Source: Bacteroidota bacterium (GTDB lineage Bacteria; Bacteroidota; Bacteroidia; Chitinophagales; Saprospiraceae). Taken from it: a DNA stretch of 11,776 bases. The notes below the pieces were generated by a model that saw nothing but the letters and a program-made list of their open reading frames with translations, ran no database searches and was not told where the DNA came from. The stretch is from NCBI GenBank assembly GCA_008501835.1, contig QQUB01000529.1, positions 1-11,776 on the forward strand, given 5' to 3'. Both the position numbers and the translations under genes were made by a program. This document shows, one piece after another, positions 1 through 6,620 of the stretch; the stretch's first letter is position 1, and each line of letters opens with the position of its first letter.

Positions 1-524
1 CCTGATTGCCAGGAATTGGTTGCCGACGACACTCGTGTCAGTCCAAAAGCGGAACAATTCTCTGAGTTATTATTTACAAAATCTCCTTGCAGCTCAAAGT
101 TTACTTTCCCATCCTCTGTTGATGGAAAAGAATAGCAGTTCGTTCTGTTGAAGGCTAGAATAAAGTCTCCTACATTGTCCCCGCCCACATCGGATTGAAA
201 GAAAATTTGATGATTCGATTGAGAAGTCAGATCATCTGATGGCGAGAACCAAAAGGAAAAGGTAGCTTCAGTAGTTTGGTTTATGTTGTTGTTCTCAATG
301 ATTATATAATCATCCATGCCATCAAAAGCGTAGGCGGAATATTCATTGCCAAACCTATCAGTAGTCAAATTGGCTCCATTGACTTCTCCATGATTTAGAT
401 TCCCGCTTTCATCTAATGCATTTCCATTAAAAGGTAAGGACAATATTAAATTTTCAGTGGGTATTTGAGCACTTAAGGTTGTTTGAAGGAGCAGAATAGC
501 CAAAACCGTTAAATAGTTTTTCAT
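1..524 (-). CDS. Secreted LamG/concanavalin-A-like domain protein, N-terminal part
   Basis: The frame is open from an ATG at 524 down to base 1, so about 174 residues are visible and the C-terminus lies outside the window. Residues 1-19 (MKNYLTVLAILLLQTTLSA) are a signal peptide with likely cleavage before Q20. It is followed by the typical opening of a LamG (laminin G / concanavalin-A-like lectin-glucanase) domain: LPFNGNALDESGN, then a Y-A-F-D-G-M-D-D-Y-I strand, then a T-F-S-F-W-F strand. Such domains bind or act on glycans, or mediate adhesion, outside the cell. In Bacteroidota they often head large multidomain surface proteins that end in a type IX secretion signal, but that end cannot be seen here. 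The gene is the last of the leftward block and is 212 bp from the preceding stop, so it probably has its own promoter. The domain call is good; the specific ligand is unknown. Confidence 0.85.
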   Translation of the reverse strand, partial: MKNYLTVLAILLLQTTLSAQIPTENLILSLPFNGNALDESGNLNHGEVNGANLTTDRFGNEYSAYAFDGMDDYIIIENNNINQTTEATFSFWFSPSDDLTSQSNHQIFFQSDVGGDNVGDFILAFNRTNCYSFPSTEDGKVNFELQGDFVNNNSENCSAFGLTRVSSATNSWQS

Positions 525-559
525 TTCGTTTGAATTGGTTTTTTTTAATAATAATGCTC

Positions 560-567
560 CGAATATA
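560..567 (-). promoter_or_regulatory. Possible -7 promoter element for the LamG gene
   Basis: On the minus strand these bases read TATATTCG, one mismatch from the Bacteroidota -7 consensus TAnnTTTG, about 36 bp upstream of the ATG at 524. I see no convincing -33 TTTG at the right distance, so this is a weak call. Confidence 0.25.
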
Positions 568-613
568 CGATCTTTTAATTTAATTGGATGTTGTTTATAA
601 CAATCTATTTTCA

Positions 614-631
614 ACCCTTCTTAGGAAGGGT
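614..631 (-). terminator. Short perfect hairpin, possible terminator or leader structure
   Basis: A 7-bp perfect stem (ACCCTTC with GAAGGGT) closes a 4-base loop. It lies about 105 bp beyond the stop of the prenyltransferase-like gene and 90 bp before the LamG ATG. On the minus strand it is followed by TGAAAATAG rather than a clear T-run, so termination is only one possibility; a leader hairpin of the LamG transcript is another. Confidence 0.25.
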
Positions 632-736
632 GGCTTTGAGTCTGCCCCTAAGTTTTCGTGGGCCAAAAAAGTTGATAGGTCGAAGATTGAAAAGTAGCGC
701 AATCCTTTTGCCCAAACCGATATTGTTTCTAGTTTT

Positions 737-1633
737 TTACCTGGTTATCCTGTCGTAGTTTTTCAGTGTTTTCAAAGTCCAAAGGGTCTGTATTCCTGCC
801 CATTCCAATTTCATCCCTTCACTTAATCCGTACCAGGTGTCCCATCTTCCATCATTTTTCTGCCGATTAATTAATTCAATAATGTCAGTGTTAATTGTGT
901 CATCGGAAAATATTGGATTTAGCATACTTTCTGGTGAAGGTGCATAGTACAAACTATGTGGTTTCCCATAAAGTCCCCAACCTTCATCAGATTTATCTTT
1001 GCAAAGTACTCCTTCCGCTAATATCCATTTCTTTAAATCATTAAATGCTTTTTTCGCCTTAACTCTGCTTTTGGTGTATTGCAGGAAATGTAATCGCCTT
1101 GGGATACATAAATGACAAAAAACATGTTTATCCTTTATCCGCTCAATCTCCTGCCAGACGAATTCTTCTGCTTTTTGCATCCAGGGAATATCAATTTTGT
1201 ATTTCTCAAGCATTCCCAATAAAGGTGCTGTTGTACTCAAAGCAGCCCATTCTTTTACCGTCTTAAAATGTTCTGCACATGGATAATCGCTTTTAGGTTG
1301 CAACATCCAGGGAATCCCTCCTTTTTCAGTTGTAATGCTTTCAAAATAAGGCATAAAGTCATTTAAAATAATTTCCTTATTCAGATAGCCAACTTCGTCT
1401 AAGGTTTCAAGAGCCATGACGCTAAAAAGTGGTTGACTTTCAGGTGAGGCGGTGTCAGGTTCCATTCCGTGCCCAAAGCCTCCGTCGGAGTTCCGGTAGG
1501 CATATACTGCATGAAAAACTCCTTCAGGACCATCATTTTCAAAATGAAATTGAAATAAACGCCTTTCTATCATCCTCGCATTGGTCAATATAAAATCCCT
1601 TGCCTTTAAATAGTTATCTTTCGATAGTTTCAT
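737..1633 (-). CDS. Prenyltransferase / terpenoid-cyclase-fold repeat protein
   Basis: A 298-residue protein from the ATG at 1633. An upstream in-frame TTG at 1702 would overlap the previous gene and adds a segment unlike the family, so the ATG is preferred. No signal peptide is visible. The sequence shows the repeats of the squalene-cyclase/prenyltransferase alpha-toroid fold: AYRNSDGGFGHGMEPD (about residues 45-60), a second DEGWGLYGKP element, and a C-terminal NDGRWDTWYG followed by LEWAGIQTLWTLKTLK. Proteins like this are widely annotated simply as 'prenyltransferase' in Bacteroidota and Firmicutes, but most are uncharacterised. I see neither a DXDD cyclase motif nor a clear zinc-ligand set, so enzymatic activity is not established. 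It follows the 133-residue secreted protein by 52 bp and may be cotranscribed with it. Confidence 0.75.
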   Translation of the reverse strand: MKLSKDNYLKARDFILTNARMIERRLFQFHFENDGPEGVFHAVYAYRNSDGGFGHGMEPDTASPESQPLFSVMALETLDEVGYLNKEIILNDFMPYFESITTEKGGIPWMLQPKSDYPCAEHFKTVKEWAALSTTAPLLGMLEKYKIDIPWMQKAEEFVWQEIERIKDKHVFCHLCIPRRLHFLQYTKSRVKAKKAFNDLKKWILAEGVLCKDKSDEGWGLYGKPHSLYYAPSPESMLNPIFSDDTINTDIIELINRQKNDGRWDTWYGLSEGMKLEWAGIQTLWTLKTLKNYDRITR

Positions 1634-1685
1634 CCTTTGTTTATTGTAGAAGAGCTTAAAAATAACGACGGCAGCAAGTGTGCTT

Positions 1686-2087
1686 TCATTTCCCGTAACC
1701 AATTATTTCAATTTTAATGATTTCATCTTCCGAATTAATAAATAACACGATATCCTGACCAATGATTCCATTTGATCCGCTGAAAAGTTGATACCTTGTT
1801 ATTCCTTTTTCTTCGGGTATGGACTGGCTTGCGAAAAAGTTTTTACGGAAGATAGTCTCCAAATGTTGGCAGTTAATCTGTTTGCCTTTTTTGAAAATTT
1901 TCCTGGCGGACTTCCAAACTTCCTGATATTCTAAGGAGTTTCGAGTGGCATTTTTTTGGGCAAAGTCTTCGATTAACGTTGTGTCGATGTATTTGTTTTT
2001 GGAATCCTGTGCTTGTAAATTGTGGGGCATCAACACCCAGTATGTGCTTATCAGAATTGCCGCGAAAATTAGATTTTTAAATTCCAC
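1686..2087 (-). CDS. Small secreted protein of unknown function
   Basis: A 133-residue reading frame that appears to start with GTG at 2087. The in-frame codons upstream contain no ATG before a TAG at 2121-2123, and the signal peptide begins right at the GTG, which supports this start. Residues 1-26 form a signal peptide (hydrophobic FAAILISTYWVLM, cleavage near NLQA|QD). The mature part is mixed alpha/beta and lysine-rich, with one cysteine (NCQHLETIF) and a C-terminal run of strands ending IIKIEIIGYGK. I do not recognise a family. The nearest neighbour downstream is the prenyltransferase-like gene. The export prediction is firm; the function is unknown. Confidence 0.7.
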   Translation of the reverse strand: MEFKNLIFAAILISTYWVLMPHNLQAQDSKNKYIDTTLIEDFAQKNATRNSLEYQEVWKSARKIFKKGKQINCQHLETIFRKNFFASQSIPEEKGITRYQLFSGSNGIIGQDIVLFINSEDEIIKIEIIGYGK

Positions 2088-2138
2088 ATGAATTGGTTTT
2101 ATGATCGTGTAACCTTGATACTATGATAAGGATGCTTG

Positions 2139-2190
2139 AAATCCAATAAATTCATAAAATCCAAAACTCCTGAAACTTGCAACCTGAAAC
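2139..2190. repeat. Two pairs of short direct repeats in an intergenic region
   Basis: AAATCCAA occurs at 2139-2146 and 2157-2164, and CCTGAAAC at 2169-2176 and 2183-2190. They lie in the 115-bp gap between the alkylation-repair gene and the secreted-protein gene. They could be binding sites for the downstream promoter or simple slippage in A/T-rich DNA. Confidence 0.3.
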
Positions 2191-2202
2191 AGTAATTTTA
2201 CA

Positions 2203-2910
2203 TCAACACCTCGCTGTCTTCCTTTTTTTACCGACTCTTTGTTTATCTATAACCTTTTGGATATAGTCCTTGGCAAAAGGGACTTTACAGGCAGTGCCAT
2301 TCATGTCTACCTCCACAATGCCTACTTTTTCGGCGATTTGAGTTGCCTTAGCGGTTAGTTCCGGGACATAGGACCCAATGGAAATGACGAAGCCATTCAT
2401 GGTGTATTTTACCCGGTTTTGGGCGTTATGTATCTCTTTGGCAACTTTGTCCAATAATTGGCGGTACTTGTCCATATCCAGATCTTCGTCCTTATTTACG
2501 GCGGAAAAATATGCCAAAGTTGACCAACCTGCAGCAGCAATGGTTTCTTCCGGGGATTCTATCCATTCCAATCCCAATTCAAAACCGAATTCTGTTTCAG
2601 CAGCTACCCAGGGAACGGTGTATTCGCTGAGATACGACCAATAGGCATTTTTGACCCACTTGTTCAATTGCTCCCTGGAAATTTGTTTTTCATCGGCCAT
2701 CAACCCTGCGAGGTACATGGCGTCCGAGTTTCCGGTATCATATAACTCCAGTGACAACTCATGATTCTTTTTGGTCTGCTTGAGGATCTTTTTGAGGTCG
2801 GCCACTTTTACACCAAAGATTGGTTCTTTGGCACCGTGGGTCATGTGCGTTTTTTTAGTTCTTTCGTCTCCGTATTCTTTTAGTTGGGTGAGTACTTCTT
2901 GAGTGGTCAT
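2203..2910 (-). CDS. AlkD-like DNA alkylation repair protein (HEAT-like repeats)
   Basis: A 235-residue cytoplasmic protein of the DNA alkylation repair family (Pfam PF08713), built of HEAT-like helical repeats that cradle damaged DNA. Recognisable landmarks are the N-terminal GAKEPIFGVKVADLKKILK (residues 26-44), LYDTGNSDAMYLAGLMAD (56-73), the WVKNAYWSYLSEYTVPWVAAE block (85-105), NRVKYTMNGFVISIGSYV, and the basic C-terminal tail KKRKTARC. In Bacillus AlkD the base-excision site is a tryptophan followed four residues later by the catalytic aspartate. Here W91 is followed by S95, so the aspartate seems absent and the activity may differ; this rests on alignment by eye. The gene starts 23 bp after the stop of the endonuclease-fold gene, so the two probably share a transcript. 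Confidence 0.85.
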   Translation of the reverse strand: MTTQEVLTQLKEYGDERTKKTHMTHGAKEPIFGVKVADLKKILKQTKKNHELSLELYDTGNSDAMYLAGLMADEKQISREQLNKWVKNAYWSYLSEYTVPWVAAETEFGFELGLEWIESPEETIAAAGWSTLAYFSAVNKDEDLDMDKYRQLLDKVAKEIHNAQNRVKYTMNGFVISIGSYVPELTAKATQIAEKVGIVEVDMNGTACKVPFAKDYIQKVIDKQRVGKKRKTARC

Positions 2911-2933
2911 GGTTGATATTTATTAATACTTCA

Positions 2934-4031
2934 TTATTGATTCAGGAATTGCCTCAAATAATCATCGGAGTAATCTATTTCCAATTCAATCCAGATGGGC
3001 AAGTGATCTGACATTTCGTCTGTAGTCCACCTGCGATAGGATTTTGCCCAGTCCTTAAACGGGTCTTTTTTATTGGTCTTTCTGATCTCCTTGACAATAT
3101 CTTCATAGTGATTCAAATAATCATTTAAGCTCAATCTTGATTTCCCTCCGTCAATGTCTTCCTGGGAAAGTGGGGGAGGGGCATCATCCGGGTGTGGTCC
3201 GAAAACTGCATGTCGCCAATCAAATTTGCCATGCCTGAGTAATCTCGTTTTGCGAGTGGCTTTCCCTTTTTCAGTAAAGGCTATCTGGTCAAACCATCTC
3301 TTGCCATCCATATTGGTTCCACCAAATTCCGGCACCGTCATTCCGGAATTCTTCAACGCTGCCATTATTTCATCATCTTTATCCTCGATATTCATATCGC
3401 CAAGAAAAATGTGAACCTGGTCTTCCTTTTCAGCACGTTCCACCAGTGATTCTGCTATAGCACCAATCTCTTTGGCCCTAAGGCTGAGGTCATCTCCAAA
3501 GATAATGTGAGCTGAACACAATGAAAACTTAAACCATCCGGCCTGAAAAGAAGCAAAAAACGGTGATCTTGCTATTTGCTCACCGGCAATCAGATCTTCT
3601 TTTGATAAGACTATTTCCCCTATCAGATTTCTGAAGAAAACCCGGTTTTTATTATAGACAAAGGCCATCCTTTCGCTATTGCCACCGCCGTGAGTGGAAA
3701 CATCTGATACGAAATAGTCCCAGTTAGGGCCTAATAATTTGACCAAACGTTTTAGGGGACCTAAACTTGATTTAACTTCCTGAATAGCACAAATATCAAA
3801 ATGATCGATGATTTCTGCGATGTAGTGGTAGCTTTCATCCATTCTTAGAACTCCCCCGTCAAATGCCCGTATGTTCCAGGAGCCAATGATCAGGGAGTTT
3901 GGTTTTCTGTCTTTTTGAATGACCTCGTTTAAATCATGTCTGAGGGTGAGCAGTCTGGAGGTTATCCATTGTTGTTTATTGGGGTAGGTTTCGGAGTCCT
4001 TATAGTTTTTTAAATTTTTATAGAAAGCCAT
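2934..4031 (-). CDS. Endonuclease/exonuclease/phosphatase (EEP) family protein
   Basis: A 365-residue protein from the ATG at 4031; a TTG at 4076 is a possible but less likely start. The EEP (DNase I/exonuclease III-like) metal-dependent phosphoesterase core is complete: GSWNIRAF with N53, CAIQEV with metal-binding E85, RMAFVYNK with Y126, H175, LGDMN with D212 and N214, WFDQIAF with D248, and the terminal SDHLP with D342 and H343. An unusually long, charged segment (about residues 255-338, including DWRHAVFGPHPDDAPPPLSQ) separates the last two motifs. No signal peptide is visible, so it is likely cytoplasmic. Substrate cannot be assigned: nucleic acid or a small phosphodiester are both possible. 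Being directly upstream of an AlkD-like gene (23-bp gap) favours a DNA-processing or repair role. Confidence 0.87.
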   Translation of the reverse strand: MAFYKNLKNYKDSETYPNKQQWITSRLLTLRHDLNEVIQKDRKPNSLIIGSWNIRAFDGGVLRMDESYHYIAEIIDHFDICAIQEVKSSLGPLKRLVKLLGPNWDYFVSDVSTHGGGNSERMAFVYNKNRVFFRNLIGEIVLSKEDLIAGEQIARSPFFASFQAGWFKFSLCSAHIIFGDDLSLRAKEIGAIAESLVERAEKEDQVHIFLGDMNIEDKDDEIMAALKNSGMTVPEFGGTNMDGKRWFDQIAFTEKGKATRKTRLLRHGKFDWRHAVFGPHPDDAPPPLSQEDIDGGKSRLSLNDYLNHYEDIVKEIRKTNKKDPFKDWAKSYRRWTTDEMSDHLPIWIELEIDYSDDYLRQFLNQ

Positions 4032-4139
4032 AATTTGAGTTTTAGGTTTTATGAGTTTTAAGACAGGATTTTGCAATCCATGTTAATTCGGGTATAAAAA
4101 TAACTGATTAACACCCAAAAAGGCAAGTACATAAGAAGA

Positions 4140-4451
4140 TTAGATGACAGTCTCTTCATTAATCCACGCCTCATAAGCGGGATTAGCTTCCACCTGGAAA
4201 TGGATGATGCATGGGACATCATAGGGGTGGATAGCTTCGATTTCGATAGTGACCCTTTCCCTGTTTTCGTTGGTCGTTTTTAGGATGGTGACTACTTCTC
4301 CGGCTGATTCGATATTACCGTTCCACCAATATGCTGCTTCGATGGGAATCAGGTTCGAACAGGCGATCAGTTTTTTGTTTAAGAGGTGGTCTGTGATTTT
4401 TTTGGCTTCTTTTTGGTTTTCGTGTGTTACGTAAAGAATCGTGAAACTCAT
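4140..4451 (-). CDS. cutA: CutA1 divalent-cation tolerance protein
   Basis: A 103-residue protein, the usual CutA length, from the ATG at 4451. An in-frame ATG at 4511 would add 20 residues encoded by an intergenic repeat and is rejected. The family signature is clear: N-terminal strand FTILYVTHEN, KLIACSNLIPIEAAYWWNGNI (residues 27-47), EVVTILKTT (52-60), HPYDVPCIIHF (75-85) and the closing NPAYEAWI (90-97). CutA proteins form very stable trimers with a ferredoxin-like fold and are linked to copper and other divalent-metal tolerance; their exact biochemical role is unsettled. The gene lies third in a probable transcript after the barrel-like and SRPBCC genes, separated from the latter by a 78-bp gap holding a double-hairpin repeat. 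Confidence 0.95.
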   Translation of the reverse strand: MSFTILYVTHENQKEAKKITDHLLNKKLIACSNLIPIEAAYWWNGNIESAGEVVTILKTTNENRERVTIEIEAIHPYDVPCIIHFQVEANPAYEAWINEETVI

Positions 4452-4470
4452 GATTTGTTTTTTTATTGTT

Positions 4471-4530
4471 ACTGTCGGACAGGAGTCCTTAACCTTAGCC
4501 GCTGTGGACATGGATGTCCTGGCGAACAGT
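4471..4530 (-). repeat. Intergenic double-hairpin repeat, copy A
   Basis: This 60-bp segment starts with ACTGT and ends with ACAGT. Inside it, on the minus strand, are two small inverted repeats, GGACAT-CC-ATGTCC and GGAC-TCCT-GTCC, joined by ACAGCGGCTAAGGTTAA. The core 4476-4520 aligns without gaps to 6624-6668 (29 of 45 identical, same orientation), with identical blocks CTGTGGACA and AGTCC. It begins at the stop codon of the SRPBCC gene and ends about 20 bp before the cutA ATG. This suggests a dispersed palindromic repeat or a leader RNA structure. Confidence 0.65.
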
Positions 4531-4970
4531 TAGATTTCACATAGTCTTTTCAGTTCTGAAAATTCGGATTTTGACTGTTCCAAGATATTAGATTTTATTC
4601 GTTTATGGAATAAGCCGGCCATTAAACTCATGGGAAACTTCCATTTGATCTGCCAATTGGCTGAAAATGTTGTCAGATGCTCTGATCCTGAAACCGAAAA
4701 AGTGGCCTTTACCGTATGGATTTTACTATCCAGGAGGAAAGCGATTAATTTATTTGGGACATAACGGGTGATCTCCCCAAAAATGATCAGACGTTTGCCG
4801 TTTTCTTCTATTTCTTCCCGGAAGGTTGTGCCTGTCTTTTCAGGTGTTTCTTTTAGGATTTCAGTTTTTTTCACTCCTTTTTGCCACAACTTTGCTTTTT
4901 CCGGATCATCTATCCAGGAAAAGACCTGCCTTGGAGGGCAATTTATTTGAGTGGATAATTGCAGCTTCAT
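4530..4970 (-). CDS. SRPBCC (START/polyketide-cyclase-like) ligand-binding protein
   Basis: A 146-residue protein beginning MKLQLSTQINCPPRQVFSWI. The first strand followed by P-P-R-Q-V-F-x-W-I-D-D-P-x-K-x-x-L-W (residues 12-29) is the usual N-terminal signature of the SRPBCC fold, a helix-grip domain with a deep hydrophobic ligand pocket. The middle strands (GTTFREEI, RLIIFGEITRYVPNKLIAFLL) and the long C-terminal helix (MAGLFHKRIKSNILEQSKSEFSELKRL) fit it. No signal peptide. Members carry out lipid binding, cyclisation or stress-related roles, and sequence alone does not say which. It starts 13 bp after the stop of the barrel-like gene, so the two are almost certainly cotranscribed, probably with cutA after them. 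Confidence 0.82.
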   Translation of the reverse strand: MKLQLSTQINCPPRQVFSWIDDPEKAKLWQKGVKKTEILKETPEKTGTTFREEIEENGKRLIIFGEITRYVPNKLIAFLLDSKIHTVKATFSVSGSEHLTTFSANWQIKWKFPMSLMAGLFHKRIKSNILEQSKSEFSELKRLCEI

Positions 4971-4983
4971 AATGACTCTGATT

Positions 4984-5433
4984 CTAGAAATTATATCCTA
5001 CTCCAAAAGCCGGAACAAATATCGGATCGATATCGAAAAAAATATTGGCTGTTGCTCTTAAGATCGAGCCTTTATTACTCTGAAACCTGTAAGCAAATCT
5101 CAGGCCAGGGGAGTTTTCCTTAGATTCTCCTTCGGAACCCATTTCAAAGGCATACATTACTCCGGTTTCCAAAAAATGCTTTGGTCCGAAGAAAAGCAAA
5201 CCGGCTTCAGGTGCCAGCCAATGACTACCATGGCCAAAACCTACTCCCATGAGATAGTCACCTCCAAACGATACACCTATTTTTTCCTTGACGGGAACAT
5301 GTCTGTCATAGGAAAAAGAAAGCGTCGCGATAAAATTGGATTCAACAATAATGGTATTTGGCCGGAGAGAATTTTGGCCGACCAGGACATTGACAAAAAA
5401 AAGGCATAGGAAGATAAAGATAAATGCTCTCAT
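4984..5433 (-). CDS. Small outer-membrane beta-barrel-like protein
   Basis: A 149-residue protein from the ATG at 5431-5433. Residues 1-19 (MRAFIFIFLCLFFVNVLVG) are a strong signal peptide with cleavage before Q20. The mature part alternates polar and hydrophobic residues in short strands rich in Gly, Tyr and Phe (FIATLSFSYDRH, IGVSFGGDYLMGVGFG, HFLETGVMYAFEMG, PGLRFAYRFQ, ILRATANIFFDI) and ends in VPAFGVGYNF. A terminal phenylalanine is the usual closing residue of outer-membrane barrels. It is short for a barrel, so about eight strands at most. No specific family is recognised. It is the first gene of the barrel-SRPBCC-CutA group. Confidence 0.72.
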   Translation of the reverse strand: MRAFIFIFLCLFFVNVLVGQNSLRPNTIIVESNFIATLSFSYDRHVPVKEKIGVSFGGDYLMGVGFGHGSHWLAPEAGLLFFGPKHFLETGVMYAFEMGSEGESKENSPGLRFAYRFQSNKGSILRATANIFFDIDPIFVPAFGVGYNF

Positions 5434-5459
5434 GATAAGGAGTTTTTTTTTCTTGTCAA

Positions 5460-5504
5460 TTGGATATCCAAGTGCGGAAAGCCCACCTACTGCAACTTCG
5501 AAGT
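5460..5504. promoter_or_regulatory. Two perfect palindromes upstream of the barrel-like gene
   Basis: TTGGATATCCAA (5460-5471, 12-bp perfect palindrome) and ACTTCGAAGT (5495-5504, 10-bp perfect palindrome) lie 27 to 71 bp upstream of the ATG at 5433. Their centres are 34 bp apart. They could be operator half-site pairs for the barrel-SRPBCC-cutA transcript; short palindromes also arise by chance. Confidence 0.25.
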
Positions 5505-5539
5505 AATTGGCGTCAAATTAGTAGTGTTTTTACGAAAAT

Positions 5540-5737
5540 CCAGTCTCAGAGAGACGGCATCTCATAGCATGGTACGCCAGTGCCTTGCTATGAATTGGCA
5601 AATCCCCAGTTCCATAGGAACGATGCAATTAATTGATTATGAGTCTAATTGTGCCGTTCCCATGGAACTGGATTTATTTTGCATTATTACAAGGCACTGG
5701 CGTACCATGCAATAATATACCATGCCTCTGGCATTGG
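5540..5737. repeat. Long imperfect palindrome (about 198 bp), MITE/REP-like
   Basis: The arms 5567-5587 and 5690-5710 are perfect 21-bp inverted copies (GCATGGTACG... against ...CGTACCATGC). Inner arms 5606-5631 and 5646-5671 match at 22 of 26 positions (CCAGTTCCAT/ATGGAACTGG at their outer ends). Outer flanks 5540-5566 and 5711-5737 match at 17 of 27. All three arm pairs share one centre at 5638.5, and the two 18-base segments between the arms are equal in length. The transcript of either strand would fold into one long hairpin. It occupies the 410-bp gap 5434-5843, where the only open frames are short and run through the palindrome. I see no transposase. A non-autonomous mobile element or a REP/RAYT-type repeat is the likeliest origin. 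Confidence 0.85.
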
Positions 5738-5843
5738 TTTATACTAATTAATCCCCTATTCGTCAGAGAGGAAATGGAGATAAGTAAATTACAACTTTTT
5801 CGGATAATTCGCTATATAGATAAATATCCTTTATCATTAAAAA

Positions 5844-6575
5844 TTAGTCATGTAAAATGCTATTGATTATGGTACTGATCTCTTCCCCTCTGGTCAGAAC
5901 CATCATATGGGATCCTTTTTGGATGAGATGATTGTAATTCACATTTCGAATGGGGATGGTTTTATCTTTGTCGCCGTGGATGTGGAAAATGTTATTATTG
6001 TGAACGGTACGGTCCCATTGCATGATCATGCCAATGGTGCGTTTCAGGAAGTCCGGGTCTTTGTCTTTTAACATGCCTACGAAAGTATCTTTGTCTTTGT
6101 TCCTGTCGGGTTCAACTAGTGGCTGCATAATGAACGCCCCGCCTTTTAGTACTCTTTTTGGGAATATTTTGTAAAGTGGAATTATGCGTTGGAATCGATA
6201 GCGGAAAGGGAGTTCTTTCCTGTTTTTGGCACTTGAAATGATGATGGTCTTTTTGGGAGAGAGGAATTCATTTATTTCGGTAGCGATCATGCCTCCGAGG
6301 GAAACGCCCACCAGGATAAAGTTGCGGGTTGTATCAATTTGTTTGGAAAGTTCTCGGGCATAATCCGGTAATTTCATTCCTTTTTCCGGTATGGAATAAT
6401 AAATATTCCTTACTTCGAATGAACTATCAAGTGAGAGATTTTTAAAAACTCTGTAATCGGAACCCTGGCCGGGGATCAGATAAATGATGGTGGGACCGTT
6501 ATCAATGGGTTGATTTTGTGCAGACATTGACTGAATTAAAAGAATCAAAATGGTTGACAAAAAACTTAACTTCAT
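5844..6575 (-). CDS. Exported alpha/beta hydrolase
   Basis: A 243-residue protein from the ATG at 6575. A GTG at 6650 would add residues encoded by the intergenic repeat and would bury the signal peptide, so it is rejected. Residues 1-19 (MKLSFLSTILILLIQSMSA) are a signal peptide cleaved before Q20. The alpha/beta hydrolase core is readable: IIYLIPGQGSDYRVF (residues 30-44, oxyanion region), nucleophile elbow GVSLGG with S92, HGDKD (200-204) supplying the acid, most likely D204, and GSHMMV with H223. The catalytic triad therefore looks intact. Substrate is unknown; an esterase or lipase-like role in the periplasm is plausible. It follows the 179-residue secreted protein by 105 bp, a gap that holds repeat copy B, and may belong to the kinase transcript. 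Confidence 0.85.
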   Translation of the reverse strand: MKLSFLSTILILLIQSMSAQNQPIDNGPTIIYLIPGQGSDYRVFKNLSLDSSFEVRNIYYSIPEKGMKLPDYARELSKQIDTTRNFILVGVSLGGMIATEINEFLSPKKTIIISSAKNRKELPFRYRFQRIIPLYKIFPKRVLKGGAFIMQPLVEPDRNKDKDTFVGMLKDKDPDFLKRTIGMIMQWDRTVHNNNIFHIHGDKDKTIPIRNVNYNHLIQKGSHMMVLTRGEEISTIINSILHD

Positions 6576-6620
6576 ATTCTTTGTCAAGAGTAAGCAATTT
6601 TTTCGTTTCGGGCAAGTGGA

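Noticed and set aside
1634..1702. Extended start (TTG) for the prenyltransferase-like gene
   Set aside because: It would overlap the upstream gene's stop, uses TTG although an ATG follows, and adds a segment not typical of the family.
4081..4113. 7-bp inverted repeat TGTTAAT/ATTAACA with a 19-base loop between cutA and the EEP gene
   Set aside because: A long loop and an A/T-only stem in A/T-rich DNA make a chance match likely; there is no T-run in the right place for a terminator.
4452..4511. Extended CutA start at the ATG at 4511
   Set aside because: The extra 20 residues are encoded by the double-hairpin repeat, and the family starts at the strand FTILYVTHEN right after the ATG at 4451.
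5524..5866. Two plus-strand open frames (5524-5715 and 5633-5866)
   Set aside because: Both run through the long palindrome, have biased, low-complexity translations and no recognisable start signal or domain.
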